A stretch of 21,533 nucleotides of DNA from a virus, in IMG/VR virus record IMGVR_UViG_3300042549_003794, positions 1 to 21,533 of that record; one strand, given 5' to 3'. Shown piece by piece: positions 1-7,958 of this stretch. Position numbers and translations under genes: made by a program. Position 1 is the first letter of the stretch. Every line of letters begins with the position of its first letter. The notes under the pieces are model-generated. The model did no database searches. It had not been told where the DNA came from and saw nothing but the letters and a program-made list of their open reading frames with translations.

Positions 1-494
1 AATAGACGGTTATACATATCCAAACATTCTTTTGCAACACCAGAATATTCTTGACGTAATTTAATACAAGTGTCAAGATCTTCAATTGCACCACTGCTGC
101 CTTGCTTGGCTCCATTGGTTGGAGCGTTTCTCCAAAGAGGTACATAGATCTCTGGCTCAAAGGTAACATAGCGGCGACTTACTTCATTCATAACAAGACC
201 TACTTGATGTTTACCAAGTTGTGCACGAACAAAGATAGGGCACTTGATACGAACACTAATCTGTGGATGGCAGAATGGTGTGAAGTGATTATGTTTTGCA
301 AGATATGTAATTAACTTTACATCTTTATCAGGTAGAGAACGAATTGGAACATGGCTATCAGCATAATCCCAAGAACTTTCTTTATTGAATGAAACACGAG
401 CAGCATCTACTACAGATAAATCGCTACCCATGTAATCAATAAGTTGTACGTGTCCATGGTCAAGTACGGTAAGTTTAGTCTGCTCCGGCAACAT
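1..494 (-). CDS. thyX: Flavin-dependent thymidylate synthase ThyX, partial (3' end beyond left edge)
   Basis: ThyX makes dTMP from dUMP using FAD, NADPH and methylene-tetrahydrofolate, supplying thymidylate for phage DNA synthesis. The first 164 residues are visible and the gene runs off the left edge. The N-terminal stretch LTVLDHGHVQLIDYMGSDLS and the following AARVSF match the usual ThyX start. The FAD/dUMP signature is recognisable at residues 86-109 (PIFVRAQLGKHQ, then NEVSRRY). The classical RHR-x7-S core is altered: the RHR triplet is replaced by KHQ, and there is one extra residue before NE. The ATG at 494 overlaps the end of the upstream gene by 20 bases and has no clear Shine-Dalgarno. 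It is the last gene seen in the leftward replication operon and complements the dUTPase at 9294-9809, which supplies dUMP. Family assignment is firm; the exact start is less certain. Confidence 0.9.
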   Translation of the reverse strand, partial: MLPEQTKLTVLDHGHVQLIDYMGSDLSVVDAARVSFNKESSWDYADSHVPIRSLPDKDVKLITYLAKHNHFTPFCHPQISVRIKCPIFVRAQLGKHQVGLVMNEVSRRYVTFEPEIYVPLWRNAPTNGAKQGSSGAIEDLDTCIKLRQEYSGVAKECLDMYNRL

Positions 495-714
495 TGGTAC
501 TGTCTGTGTCATCTTCTTCATCCTCATCTGCATCTACAAGTTCAACTCTTACGCCATCAATCTTAGTAAAGTCTGCTGCATATTCTCTTGCACGACCCCA
601 TAGTTCGGGATCCATTTCTTTTACATACTCACCGAATCTTTGAACAAAGGTGATGTACGCTTCACTAGCCTTTAAAATATCTTCTTCAGATAATTTGTCA
701 TTTTCATCTTCCAT
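475..714 (-). CDS. Small acidic protein of unknown function
   Basis: This encodes 79 residues that I do not recognise. The N-terminal half looks helical (SEEDILKASEAYITFVQRF). The C-terminal 20 residues are almost all Asp/Glu with small residues (DADEDEEDDTDST), giving a strongly acidic tail. The ATG follows the primase stop codon with no gap, and an AGAAGG Shine-Dalgarno lies inside the primase end. The last 20 bases overlap the thyX start. Its position between gp61 and thyX points to co-transcription with the replication genes. Acidic tails on small phage proteins can mimic DNA or mediate protein contacts, but nothing in the sequence proves either. Confidence 0.75.
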   Translation of the reverse strand: MEDENDKLSEEDILKASEAYITFVQRFGEYVKEMDPELWGRAREYAADFTKIDGVRVELVDADEDEEDDTDSTNVAGAD

Positions 715-1707
715 TTAAACCTTCTTCCAGTAAGTATACTTTACTTTTGCTTTAAGTCCAGAATAAACATTGTTGATTATTAGTTTCATGGTAATTGATT
801 CACCGAATGCTAGAACCATGTCGTTAATATCTTTTTTATCAATTTCATTGGGCCAAATTACTACATTTCGTCCAGCCTCAATGTACTTTCCAATCAAGTA
901 AACAATTTCTACATTTCTTGGTTCATTATCAAATATGAACACAACCTTTGATTTGGAGATCTTCTTAGGAAGATCTTCTAACCAACCTGCACCCTGCATT
1001 GAAATTCCATTTGGAATAAACATGGAATCAATCGGACCTTCAGTCACATACACAGTATCTCTTGCGTCTACTTTATCTATATTGTACCATAGACGCTCTT
1101 CGCCTTCACGCTTTAAGGTGATATACCTTATCGCTTTTTCTTGCGCTTTTTCTTCGATAATCCTACCCTGGACACCAATAAGGCTCCCGCTCTCGTCATA
1201 GAACGGTATGACGAGCCGACCTTCCTTAGATCCTTCTCTATCGAAAGAAGACATGATTCTACTGAAATCACTGCAGTAATAAAAATTGCAATACTTTTCT
1301 TTTGGAATTTCTCTAGATTGAACATATTTTACCGCCGGATGATCTGCATTGAGTAAATCAAGCCTTGTTCCGAGATCACTGAACACTGGCTGTTTCTTTT
1401 CTGTCTTCGTTGTAACCAACGGTTCTGGATTTTTGTCTTTGAAGTTTTCAAATGCATATTCTTTGCAGAGAGATGGGCTAACACTTTCAAGTACAGAATA
1501 TAAACTACAGGCAATACCGCAGTTGTGACATTTATAAACATAATTTCCTTTGTTTGCAAAAAAGAATCCTCTCGTCTTCGTCTTGTTCTTTAGTGAGTCT
1601 CCACACTTAAAACAACGACACGTAGCAAGGTTCTCTTTCTTCCACTTGAACTTCTCAAGTGAGCCAGACAACATATTCACATATTTCTTATCAATATATA
1701 TACTCAT
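715..1707 (-). CDS. 61: DNA primase, T4 gp61-like
   Basis: This primase makes RNA primers for lagging-strand synthesis and works with the gp41 helicase as the primosome. The 330 residues contain an N-terminal zinc-binding domain with two CxxC pairs (CFKC at 32-35, CHNC at 60-63). A TOPRIM-type catalytic core follows: RLVIPFYDESGSLIGVQGR at about 164-182, the acidic EGPID motif at 223-227, and FIFDNEP at about 257-263. T4 gp61 is similar in length (about 340). The ATG overlaps the helicase stop by four bases (ATGA), so the two are translationally coupled. The stop abuts the ATG of the next gene directly. Layout and motifs agree with a complete, functional gene. Confidence 0.93.
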   Translation of the reverse strand: MSIYIDKKYVNMLSGSLEKFKWKKENLATCRCFKCGDSLKNKTKTRGFFFANKGNYVYKCHNCGIACSLYSVLESVSPSLCKEYAFENFKDKNPEPLVTTKTEKKQPVFSDLGTRLDLLNADHPAVKYVQSREIPKEKYCNFYYCSDFSRIMSSFDREGSKEGRLVIPFYDESGSLIGVQGRIIEEKAQEKAIRYITLKREGEERLWYNIDKVDARDTVYVTEGPIDSMFIPNGISMQGAGWLEDLPKKISKSKVVFIFDNEPRNVEIVYLIGKYIEAGRNVVIWPNEIDKKDINDMVLAFGESITMKLIINNVYSGLKAKVKYTYWKKV

Positions 1708-3122
1708 TTTGCAGTGTCTTCAAAAACCCAGTTTACGGCTTTGTTCTTTTTTATTCCAAAATCATCTGAAAATACTAATGGACCAGAACCCGATCCATAA
1801 CTTTCTTCATTTGTATTGTTGGCATTGACGAGATTGTTATTTGAATTTTCTACATCGTAGAACTTCATCTTGGATTTGTTTACACCAATAAGAAATTTAC
1901 GGTTCTTAGTTGTATCATTACCACGGTTCTTTAACTGCTTCACCATGAGTTGACCATTCTGTGCTAACTCTTCAGTCTCAATGAGTGCAATGAAGAAGTC
2001 AGTAGTTTGTGGTAGACCAAAACTTTCAGATGTATCTGTCATCTCCATGTCACTGCTCTTTGCACCTTCACGGTTTACTTGAGTAGCAGACCATAGTGGT
2101 ACATTGAACTGCTTTGCAAGACCACGAAGTTCTTCTGCAATACCCTTGACATAGGTGTAACTATTCATACCGTTGCCCATCTTGAATCTTGCACATGAGC
2201 AGATGTTTAGATAATCAACAATAATAATGTCAGGCTTGAACTTCTTCTTGATCTTCAGTTCTTCCATTAGATTACGGAAGTGAGTTACATTGGCTGCAGC
2301 AGTAGGATATTCTTTAATAATAAGTTTACCACGGCAAGTCTTCTTAAGATTGTTTACCTTGTTCTCGTACATCGCAAGAGGCATCTTCTCAAGAACATGA
2401 ATGTCTGTATCTAAAAGATTTGCATCAATACGTTTAGCAATTTCTTCTTCAGACATTTCAAGTGTAATATACAACACATTCAAATTCTGTGTAAGACATG
2501 CAGCAGCATGATGGCACAAGAATGCACTCTTACCAACACCTGATGCTGCCATCACTACGTTGAGAGTCTTCTTACGAACTCCACCACCTGTGATGAGATT
2601 AAACATCTCAAGATCAAATGGTACACGCTCTTCTACACGATGATAGTACTCATAACGTTCATCTACATCCTCAAAGAAGTCGTGTCCTACACGAGTATCA
2701 AAGGATACAGATAGAGCCTTAGACATGATCTCAGGAATTGCATTCTGAGTCTGCTCCTTATCCTTACCTTCAATGATACCGATGGATGCCATGATACCAT
2801 TGTAAATGGCTTTCTCTTTGCAGAACTTTTCAGTATGTTCTACAAGCCATTCAGTATCAGATTTCTCACCTTCCTTGTACATCTCATCAGAGATGGCAAC
2901 ACACTTCTTGAATTCACTGTCTCCAAGAGTCTTGTCATCTCCGAGTGAAATAAGTACAGCATCCTTAGTAGGAATGTTATTGTACTTAAGAAGAAACTTA
3001 CTTACAATATTAAAGACTGTTCGTTCAGCCTTGTCTTGAAAGTATTCTTCTTGAAGGAAAGGGACAACCTTGCGAGCAAAGTCCTCATTGAGAACTAAGT
3101 TCTTTAGAATAACTGTTTCCAT
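1704..3122 (-). CDS. 41: Replicative DNA helicase, T4 gp41-like (DnaB family)
   Basis: This is the hexameric 5'-3' replicative helicase of the phage replisome, partner of the gp61 primase. The 472 residues have the DnaB/RecA-fold layout. The helical N-terminal domain occupies about 1-140. Walker A is ASGVGKSA at 193-200, the LEMSEEE helix is at 221-227, Walker B is DIIIVDYLN at 298-306, and the sensor/H3-type segment SATQVNREG is at 345-353. T4 gp41 is 475 residues. The ATG at 3122 has no Shine-Dalgarno. A perfect sigma70-type promoter ends six bases before it, which suggests a leaderless transcript. The gene couples to the primase by a four-base overlap. The assignment is firm. Confidence 0.95.
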   Translation of the reverse strand: METVILKNLVLNEDFARKVVPFLQEEYFQDKAERTVFNIVSKFLLKYNNIPTKDAVLISLGDDKTLGDSEFKKCVAISDEMYKEGEKSDTEWLVEHTEKFCKEKAIYNGIMASIGIIEGKDKEQTQNAIPEIMSKALSVSFDTRVGHDFFEDVDERYEYYHRVEERVPFDLEMFNLITGGGVRKKTLNVVMAASGVGKSAFLCHHAAACLTQNLNVLYITLEMSEEEIAKRIDANLLDTDIHVLEKMPLAMYENKVNNLKKTCRGKLIIKEYPTAAANVTHFRNLMEELKIKKKFKPDIIIVDYLNICSCARFKMGNGMNSYTYVKGIAEELRGLAKQFNVPLWSATQVNREGAKSSDMEMTDTSESFGLPQTTDFFIALIETEELAQNGQLMVKQLKNRGNDTTKNRKFLIGVNKSKMKFYDVENSNNNLVNANNTNEESYGSGSGPLVFSDDFGIKKNKAVNWVFEDTAK

Positions 3123-3128
3123 GGTTTT

Positions 3129-3156
3129 ATTATATCACTGGGTTAGGCGTTGTCAA
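3129..3156 (-). promoter_or_regulatory. Early sigma70-type promoter for the gp41 helicase
   Basis: Read leftward: -35 TTGACA (3156-3151), a 16-base spacer, -10 TATAAT (3134-3129), then AAAACC and the gp41 ATG. Both hexamers are perfect consensus. Canonical spacing puts +1 on the A of the ATG. The -35 lies in the last codons (Leu-Asp-Asn) of the upstream gene. Confidence 0.88.
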
Positions 3157-3469
3157 GATGATCTTCATGAACATCTGCTTCAAGATCTTTATCTTCATCA
3201 CTTTCAACTTGTGACTCTATGATCTTTACAAATATTTCACCAGCAGTTTGTGTGAAATCTTTATCGGCTTGATCAAACCCTTCAGGGAATTTAATCATTT
3301 CAATTTCCATGGTAACGTTTAATCCATCATTACCATCTTCTTTAAAATCAATTTTACCATAGCGGTAAATAATACCAGAAAATTTACCTGATGTAATTTC
3401 AATAGGACAAGTTTGTGTACTGTCTACTGATGCTTCGGGAATAAATTTATATTCAACTGCCTTGCCCAT
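3143..3469 (-). CDS. Small acidic protein of unknown function between uvsX and gene 41
   Basis: This encodes 108 residues, not recognised. I chose the ATG at 3469 (MGKAVEYKFIPEAS) over a longer in-frame start at 3544. AAGGA lies seven bases upstream, and the longer version would be buried in the uvsX C-terminus. The first 75 residues look like a compact beta-rich domain (ITSGKFSGIIYRYGKIDF, then LNVTMEIEMIKFPEGF). The last 25 are highly acidic (ESDEDKDLEADVHED). It overlaps the uvsX end by 17 bases. Its final codons contain the -35 box of the gp41 promoter. The position among recombination and replication genes suggests an accessory role in replication or recombination, but that is inference only. 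Confidence 0.75.
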   Translation of the reverse strand: MGKAVEYKFIPEASVDSTQTCPIEITSGKFSGIIYRYGKIDFKEDGNDGLNVTMEIEMIKFPEGFDQADKDFTQTAGEIFVKIIESQVESDEDKDLEADVHEDHLDNA

Positions 3470-4475
3470 ACTTGAATCCTTTTTGAATTTCCACATCCAA
3501 CTTGTCAAGAATATCTTTTGTAAAATACTTTTCAGGATCTTCATCTATATTTTTCTCAAATGCTTTTGTACCATCTGGGAGTTCTACTCGTGTTGAAACC
3601 TTCTTGAATATATTATACTCAATTGCAAGGTCTGTCAAGCCATAATATCTACTTAACCCAGAAGTATAGTTAAGTCGTGTCTGAACGTGCATGTTTTCTT
3701 TGACAAAACGATTCTTGTAATTGGTGCACTTAATAAAGTTACCAACAATACCTTCATCGGTCTTATCCTTACTCTTTGATAACATAATGATGTTACTAGC
3801 AGCATACTTGATACCTGTACCACCACCAAGATCCTTAGTAGGAACATACGAACCAATTACTTGATAGGTGTGGTTTGTAAGAAGAAGTGGTATCTTTGCC
3901 TTACCAAGTTTCAATGTAAGAACACGGAATGTAGCCTTAGTAAGTTGTGCCTTGGTCATATCACGCACATCCTTACCTTCAGCCGAATCACTCATTTCTT
4001 TGTTTGTCGATAACATTCCCAAAGAATCAAGAACCATAAAGATTGGCTTGCGGTCTTCTTCAGGTGTTTCAAGTACGTCATTGACGATCTTGAGAGCCTG
4101 ATTCTTGAACTCTTCGATTGTTGCAACAGGAACAACTGCAATTCTTTTGGAATCGATTCCCCGTTGTGCAAACATGTCTGAAGTGATTGCTTGCTCAGTG
4201 TCAAAGTAGATGACAACACCGTCTTTGTGGTCTTTGAGAAATTGCGTAGCGATTCCAATTGCATAGAAAGTTTTTCCAGTAGCAGGATCTCCTGCGAGAC
4301 AAGAGATCTTGTTCGCGGGTAGTCCACCATATATAGATCCTGAAAGCAAAGCATTCAGAACATAAGAACCCGTATCAATGAAGCCGGTAACATCTGCACC
4401 ATCAATACCATCGGCGACAATGGCTGCATCAGGATTGTTTAGTTTGCTTAGTAGATTTGTTAGGTACTTTGACAT
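3453..4475 (-). CDS. uvsX: UvsX, RecA-like recombinase
   Basis: UvsX forms filaments on single-stranded DNA and drives strand invasion for recombination-dependent replication and repair in T4-like phages. The 340 residues include DTGSYVLNALLSGSIYGGLP at about 34-53, typical of phage UvsX. Walker A is GDPATGKT at 62-69 and Walker B is FMVLD at 146-150, followed by SLGMLSTNKEM. The segment LLLTNHTYQVIGSYVPTKDL, then GGGTGIKYAAS, corresponds to the L2/DNA-binding region. It is shorter than T4 UvsX (about 390), missing mainly C-terminal sequence. The start at 4475 follows a purine-rich AGAAAGAAGAAA leader that could serve as Shine-Dalgarno. It overlaps the upstream unknown gene by 47 bases and the next gene by 17. 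Intact. Confidence 0.95.
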   Translation of the reverse strand: MSKYLTNLLSKLNNPDAAIVADGIDGADVTGFIDTGSYVLNALLSGSIYGGLPANKISCLAGDPATGKTFYAIGIATQFLKDHKDGVVIYFDTEQAITSDMFAQRGIDSKRIAVVPVATIEEFKNQALKIVNDVLETPEEDRKPIFMVLDSLGMLSTNKEMSDSAEGKDVRDMTKAQLTKATFRVLTLKLGKAKIPLLLTNHTYQVIGSYVPTKDLGGGTGIKYAASNIIMLSKSKDKTDEGIVGNFIKCTNYKNRFVKENMHVQTRLNYTSGLSRYYGLTDLAIEYNIFKKVSTRVELPDGTKAFEKNIDEDPEKYFTKDILDKLDVEIQKGFKYGQGS

Positions 4476-4812
4476 TTTCTTCTTTCTTCTTTTGTGCTAG
4501 GTTGTGAGTTTCGTTTTCCCAATACTGACACGCTTCAATAGAATCGTTGAGTCTATGATAATGACCTTTAAGTAACACTTCAATTGCATGAATTCTATTA
4601 TATAGATCAGTATTACTCTCTCTACTGAAATCAGGTCTATTCTTTAATGTGTGACCTCTATATTCACAATGAGAACGATACTCATATAGCAACATAGTAA
4701 ATGGCATCTCTTCAATAGATTCATAAAATTCCTGATATGGAACTTTTAAAATATTATATTCATACTGCCATGGAATAATTTTAGTAACATTAACTTTAGA
4801 TTTTTTTGTCAC
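4429..4812 (-). CDS. Unknown protein upstream of uvsX
   Basis: This encodes 127 residues from a GTG at 4812 (VTKKSKVNVTKIIPWQYEY). That start is preferred because it leaves only a 17-base overlap with the upstream gene and a purine-rich GGTAAGAAG lies just before it. An ORF to 4875 is open but would overlap by 80 bases. The protein is rich in Tyr, Glu and His, with EEMPFTMLLYEYRSHCEYRG and a predicted helical stretch SNTDLYNRIHAIEVLLKGHY. The C-terminus is lysine-rich. I cannot assign a family. The end overlaps uvsX by 47 bases, so expression is probably coupled to it. The GTG start is inference. Confidence 0.65.
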   Translation of the reverse strand: MTKKSKVNVTKIIPWQYEYNILKVPYQEFYESIEEMPFTMLLYEYRSHCEYRGHTLKNRPDFSRESNTDLYNRIHAIEVLLKGHYHRLNDSIEACQYWENETHNLAQKKKEENVKVPNKSTKQTKQS

Positions 4813-5098
4813 TTTGCTTCTTACCTTTCTTATAATTTTTAGTTGTAATGATAATACGCGCATAGTTTTCTTCAACTATGGTGTCATCAATAGTAATTGA
4901 TTCTACGATTACGTCATCTACGTCATTGACAATGTCAAGTAGTCTATCACCAACCATAATGCATGGACCACCTTCAAAGTCAAATAAACCATCGCCACCC
5001 CGAGAAAATAGGGTGTGACCTTCGAGACTATAGTTTCCGTCTTTACGTTTGGTGAGGATTCGTTCATCCCCATATCTAGATTTAAAGGTCTTTACCAT
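4796..5098 (-). CDS. Small conserved-looking protein of unknown function after gp43
   Basis: This encodes 100 residues, not recognised. The N-terminus is basic (MVKTFKSRYGDERILTKRKD). A middle beta-rich part (YSLEGHTLFSRGGDGLFDFE) is followed by acidic VNDVDDVIVESITIDDTIVE and a lysine-rich tail. It is the first gene after the sigma70-type promoter at 5123-5150, so it heads the uvsX transcript. The predicted leader is about 18 bases and carries GAAAGAA and AAGA, a weak Shine-Dalgarno. It overlaps the next gene by 17 bases if that gene starts at the GTG. A small early replication-associated protein is likely from position only. Confidence 0.72.
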   Translation of the reverse strand: MVKTFKSRYGDERILTKRKDGNYSLEGHTLFSRGGDGLFDFEGGPCIMVGDRLLDIVNDVDDVIVESITIDDTIVEENYARIIITTKNYKKGKKQSDKKI

Positions 5099-5122
5099 TT
5101 CTTAATATTCTTTCAGGTTAGT

Positions 5123-5150
5123 ATTATATATCAGGAGAAGAACGAGTCAA
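5123..5150 (-). promoter_or_regulatory. Early sigma70-type promoter at the gp43 3' end, driving the uvsX transcript
   Basis: Read leftward: -35 TTGACT (5150-5145), a 16-base spacer, -10 TATAAT (5128-5123). The -35 and most of the spacer are the last codons of gp43 (LDSFFS and stop). Predicted +1 is near 5116, giving an 18-base leader before the ATG at 5098. It has the same geometry as the promoters at 3129, 7959 and 9816. Confidence 0.83.
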
Positions 5151-7638
5151 GTGTTACCTTGTCACTTATTGACCATTTGATTGCTTGCAAAATATTATCA
5201 AGTGGTTCATTAAAAGTTTTTTCAAATTGTTTCTTACGATCCACAAATTTATCTAGTTGAAATTGTGCAGGTGCTTTATTAATAAATCCCAGAACTGCAT
5301 CACGACCACCCATACCATAGGGGTTTGGAACTTTTACAAACACAAATCGAATCTTATCATTTTCTTTGATTGGTGCAACTTCTTTATCAAGTTTCAACTT
5401 CTTCAAATATGCATTGTGCAACAGTGCTGCCTTAGTAGCAATAGGTGTTCCACTCTTGTATATATCAGAGACATCTGTGTACTTAGAGATACCCTTAACA
5501 CCCCGAGGAGATGCGATAACATCTATAGGTAGTTCCATAAATTCATCATAAAATGCATTCACATACTTACGCAACTCCTCGGGGGTCTTGGTCATGATGA
5601 TCATGATGCAGTCTTTGAGTTTACTACGAACAATACCTGGAGTACTGCTTCGTGCTGTTTCAAGACCCATGATCTTTAACTTTGGTTCACTGAAGCGAAC
5701 ACCTTCAAGATCTGTCATCAGTAATGCATATCGCTTTTTGGCAATAAACATTCCGCTTGATGCAATTGCTTCACGCTTGAATGAAATCTTATTAGTAAGG
5801 CAATTGAGTTTGGTGGTCAACTCTTTCATTGTCCCAGTCAATTCTTTTTGAATATTCTTTTCACAGATATTATCAATAAAGGTTGTGATGTCACCGATAT
5901 CACTCTTGCTAGAAACTTTAGTAATAATATCTTCGAGATTCAGGTACACAGAATCTGTATCAACGGCAATGACATAATCCTTTGGGTCTTCATTCTTCAT
6001 GACTCTATTGATATAGGCATTCATCTGATCTTCTGCAGATCGAATGATAACCTGACCAGTAACGGTAACTGCAGTTGCAAGTTCCGGAGAAGAGTATGTG
6101 AATGCAGGATTACCAAGACAGCCATATAGACTGTTTGCTAGAATCTTCTTCACCGACTGACGAATCTTGAGAGCCGCAATGAATGGAATAAGTTTCTTGT
6201 CCTTCGAGACTTCGTATTCTTTCTCCAACTTAATCATCTTCTTCTTGGCTTCTTGTCGTTGATTGAAAGTAATCTCAATTAGAGTGGGAATAAATCCCTT
6301 GATGCTATTTGAGAAGACTGATCCATTACACGCCAAGCATGAATTCTGATCAATAGCATCTTTAATCATGTCTGGAATCTCTTTGCGCTTACTACGCAAA
6401 AAGTCATCTGCATTCAATGATGAATTCTTAACAATGCATGTCTCGGGTGAAATGTTCCAACCAATGATAATAGATGGATACAGAGATGTTGCATCGAAAC
6501 TCACAACATTTTTATACAGACCAGGAATTACATCCTTGACGTAAGCACCAATGAACTGATCGTCCTTAGCATACTTTGTCTTTAGTGGAGGAACAATGTT
6601 TTGTTTGGCAAGATAGTCACAACAAATGGTTTCCCAAATACGAGTAGCAAAGAAGACGGTATCAAAGGTGATCTTGGCTTCATATGCAATCGAAACGGCA
6701 AGATCAATTAACTTTAATTTATCCTCAAGTCGCTCAACCAAGACCACATCTTGGACATTGTACTCAGCAAACTTTTGAAAGTTTTGCGTATAAAACTCAC
6801 GCAACGACCCATATTCGGTATAGTCCAGTTTTTGTTCATCTAGTTCTACCTTTGCTATATTATTTAGGGCGTAACTCTCTTGGTTGGTTCCAGAAAATTT
6901 CTTATATAAATCCATGTAATCAAGGATGGTATATCCCGGAAACTCATATAGAGTATAGTCTTTACCACCAATATTGGTGATACGCATCTTCATGAAGCCA
7001 AATGGCATCCATGCCTGAATTTCCTTTTCTTCAAAGAAGAGTTTGGCACGACCAATGATATAGGGCATATCAAAGAGTTTGATGTTCCATCCTGTCAGAA
7101 TGTCTGCATCACATTGACGAAGAATGTCAAAGATCTTTTTAATCAATTCCTTTTCGGATGCAACAAGAACAACGCGACAATCCGGAAGGTTAAGGGGTTT
7201 CATGGTGATAACATAATTGACACCAGAGATACGAATCGTCACCAAGTTGATGCGTTCATTAGGAGCATCAAGATTGGGAAACCCCCCTTCCGTCTCACAT
7301 TCAAGGTCTAAGTAGGCTACTTTGATCTTGGAAAGATCGTATTCCACCTCAGACGGATAAGTCTCCATGATATATTGAGTGATAAAATCAGTGTTTCCAT
7401 AAATTGGACAATCTTCTAGTTCTCTGTATTGATCAAGGAATTCACGAGACTCATACAAATTCTCAAACTTAATACGACCAACATTAACACCCGTTAGAGT
7501 CTTATACTTGCTGGGAGTATCAGTACGCATATACAACGATGGCTTATAGGTAACGGTATCCGTAAAACGAACACCGTTGTTATAGCCACGAACAAGAACC
7601 TTGTTCCCCTTAAGTGCACATGCTGTATAAAATTTCAT
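5131..7638 (-). CDS. 43: DNA polymerase, T4 gp43-like (family B)
   Basis: This is the replicative polymerase with 3'-5' proofreading. The 835 residues run without intein or break. Exonuclease motifs: Exo I DLECE at 111-115, Exo II GWNIKLFD at 183-190, Exo III YNVQD at 293-297. Polymerase motifs: motif A FDATSLYPSI at 381-390, motif B KKILANSLYG at 497-506, motif C DTDS at 560-563, and the KKRY motif downstream. The C-terminal LDSFFS resembles the clamp-binding tail of T4-type polymerases (the gp45 contact). T4 gp43 is 898 residues, so this copy is slightly compact. Its ATG overlaps the stop of the DUF1599-type gene as TAATG, implying translational coupling to the promoter at 7959-7986. All catalytic acids are present. 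Confidence 0.97.
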   Translation of the reverse strand: MKFYTACALKGNKVLVRGYNNGVRFTDTVTYKPSLYMRTDTPSKYKTLTGVNVGRIKFENLYESREFLDQYRELEDCPIYGNTDFITQYIMETYPSEVEYDLSKIKVAYLDLECETEGGFPNLDAPNERINLVTIRISGVNYVITMKPLNLPDCRVVLVASEKELIKKIFDILRQCDADILTGWNIKLFDMPYIIGRAKLFFEEKEIQAWMPFGFMKMRITNIGGKDYTLYEFPGYTILDYMDLYKKFSGTNQESYALNNIAKVELDEQKLDYTEYGSLREFYTQNFQKFAEYNVQDVVLVERLEDKLKLIDLAVSIAYEAKITFDTVFFATRIWETICCDYLAKQNIVPPLKTKYAKDDQFIGAYVKDVIPGLYKNVVSFDATSLYPSIIIGWNISPETCIVKNSSLNADDFLRSKRKEIPDMIKDAIDQNSCLACNGSVFSNSIKGFIPTLIEITFNQRQEAKKKMIKLEKEYEVSKDKKLIPFIAALKIRQSVKKILANSLYGCLGNPAFTYSSPELATAVTVTGQVIIRSAEDQMNAYINRVMKNEDPKDYVIAVDTDSVYLNLEDIITKVSSKSDIGDITTFIDNICEKNIQKELTGTMKELTTKLNCLTNKISFKREAIASSGMFIAKKRYALLMTDLEGVRFSEPKLKIMGLETARSSTPGIVRSKLKDCIMIIMTKTPEELRKYVNAFYDEFMELPIDVIASPRGVKGISKYTDVSDIYKSGTPIATKAALLHNAYLKKLKLDKEVAPIKENDKIRFVFVKVPNPYGMGGRDAVLGFINKAPAQFQLDKFVDRKKQFEKTFNEPLDNILQAIKWSISDKVTLDSFFS

Positions 7639-7952
7639 TATTTTGTTTCTTTGTCTTCCAACAGTCCCTGTAAAAGAATCATATAATTAATTACATCAAG
7701 AATACTGTCTTGAACAGTCTCATTTCCCACTTTTAATTCACCCTTCTTCAGAAAGGTGGAAATACGTGAGATTTTATCTACTACTCGCAACATTAATCCC
7801 TCTTCGGCACTTGCAAAGCCAAGAATCTCTCCTCTCTTAAAATTAGCAAACGGATCTGTTCCGGATGCATAATCTGCGGACTTGTGACGCATTATTACTA
7901 ATGCTCGGCGGCAAATGTCTTCGTGTAGTTGAAATAGTTCATCTCTAGTCAT
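7638..7952 (-). CDS. DUF1599-type (nucleotide modification associated domain 1) protein
   Basis: This 104-residue all-alpha protein resembles the DUF1599 family, linked to phage nucleotide metabolism and compared with MazG-like NTP pyrophosphatases. Visible features are HKSADYASGTDPFANFKR, RVVDKISRISTFLKKGE, and the acidic DSILDVINYMILL near the C-terminus. The spaced Glu/Asp residues are those expected to bind a metal. I chose the ATG at 7952 (MTRDELFQLHE) rather than 7979. The longer version would place the promoter at 7959-7986 inside the gene, and the family similarity starts at MTRDEL. No Shine-Dalgarno precedes it. It heads the gp43 transcript and couples by TAATG. Family recognition is from memory of the pattern, and the enzymatic role is inference. 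Confidence 0.82.
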   Translation of the reverse strand: MTRDELFQLHEDICRRALVIMRHKSADYASGTDPFANFKRGEILGFASAEEGLMLRVVDKISRISTFLKKGELKVGNETVQDSILDVINYMILLQGLLEDKETK

Positions 7953-7958
7953 GGCACT

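Noticed and set aside
102-314. Plus-strand open frame near the left edge
   Set aside because: It is the antisense shadow of thyX, whose conserved motifs read on the minus strand.
3469-3544. Longer N-terminus for the small acidic protein after uvsX
   Set aside because: The extra 25 codons lie in the uvsX C-terminal coding sequence, and a good Shine-Dalgarno supports the ATG at 3469.
3612-3638. TTGACA-N15-TATAAT inside uvsX (leftward)
   Set aside because: Perfect hexamers but a 15-base spacer, unlike the uniform 16 of the others. It lies in coding sequence (LTDLAIEYN) 140 bases from the next start. It could be a weak internal promoter but cannot be supported from sequence alone.
5131-7638. 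Intein or homing endonuclease insertion in gp43
   Set aside because: All exonuclease and polymerase motifs follow with normal spacing and no insert.
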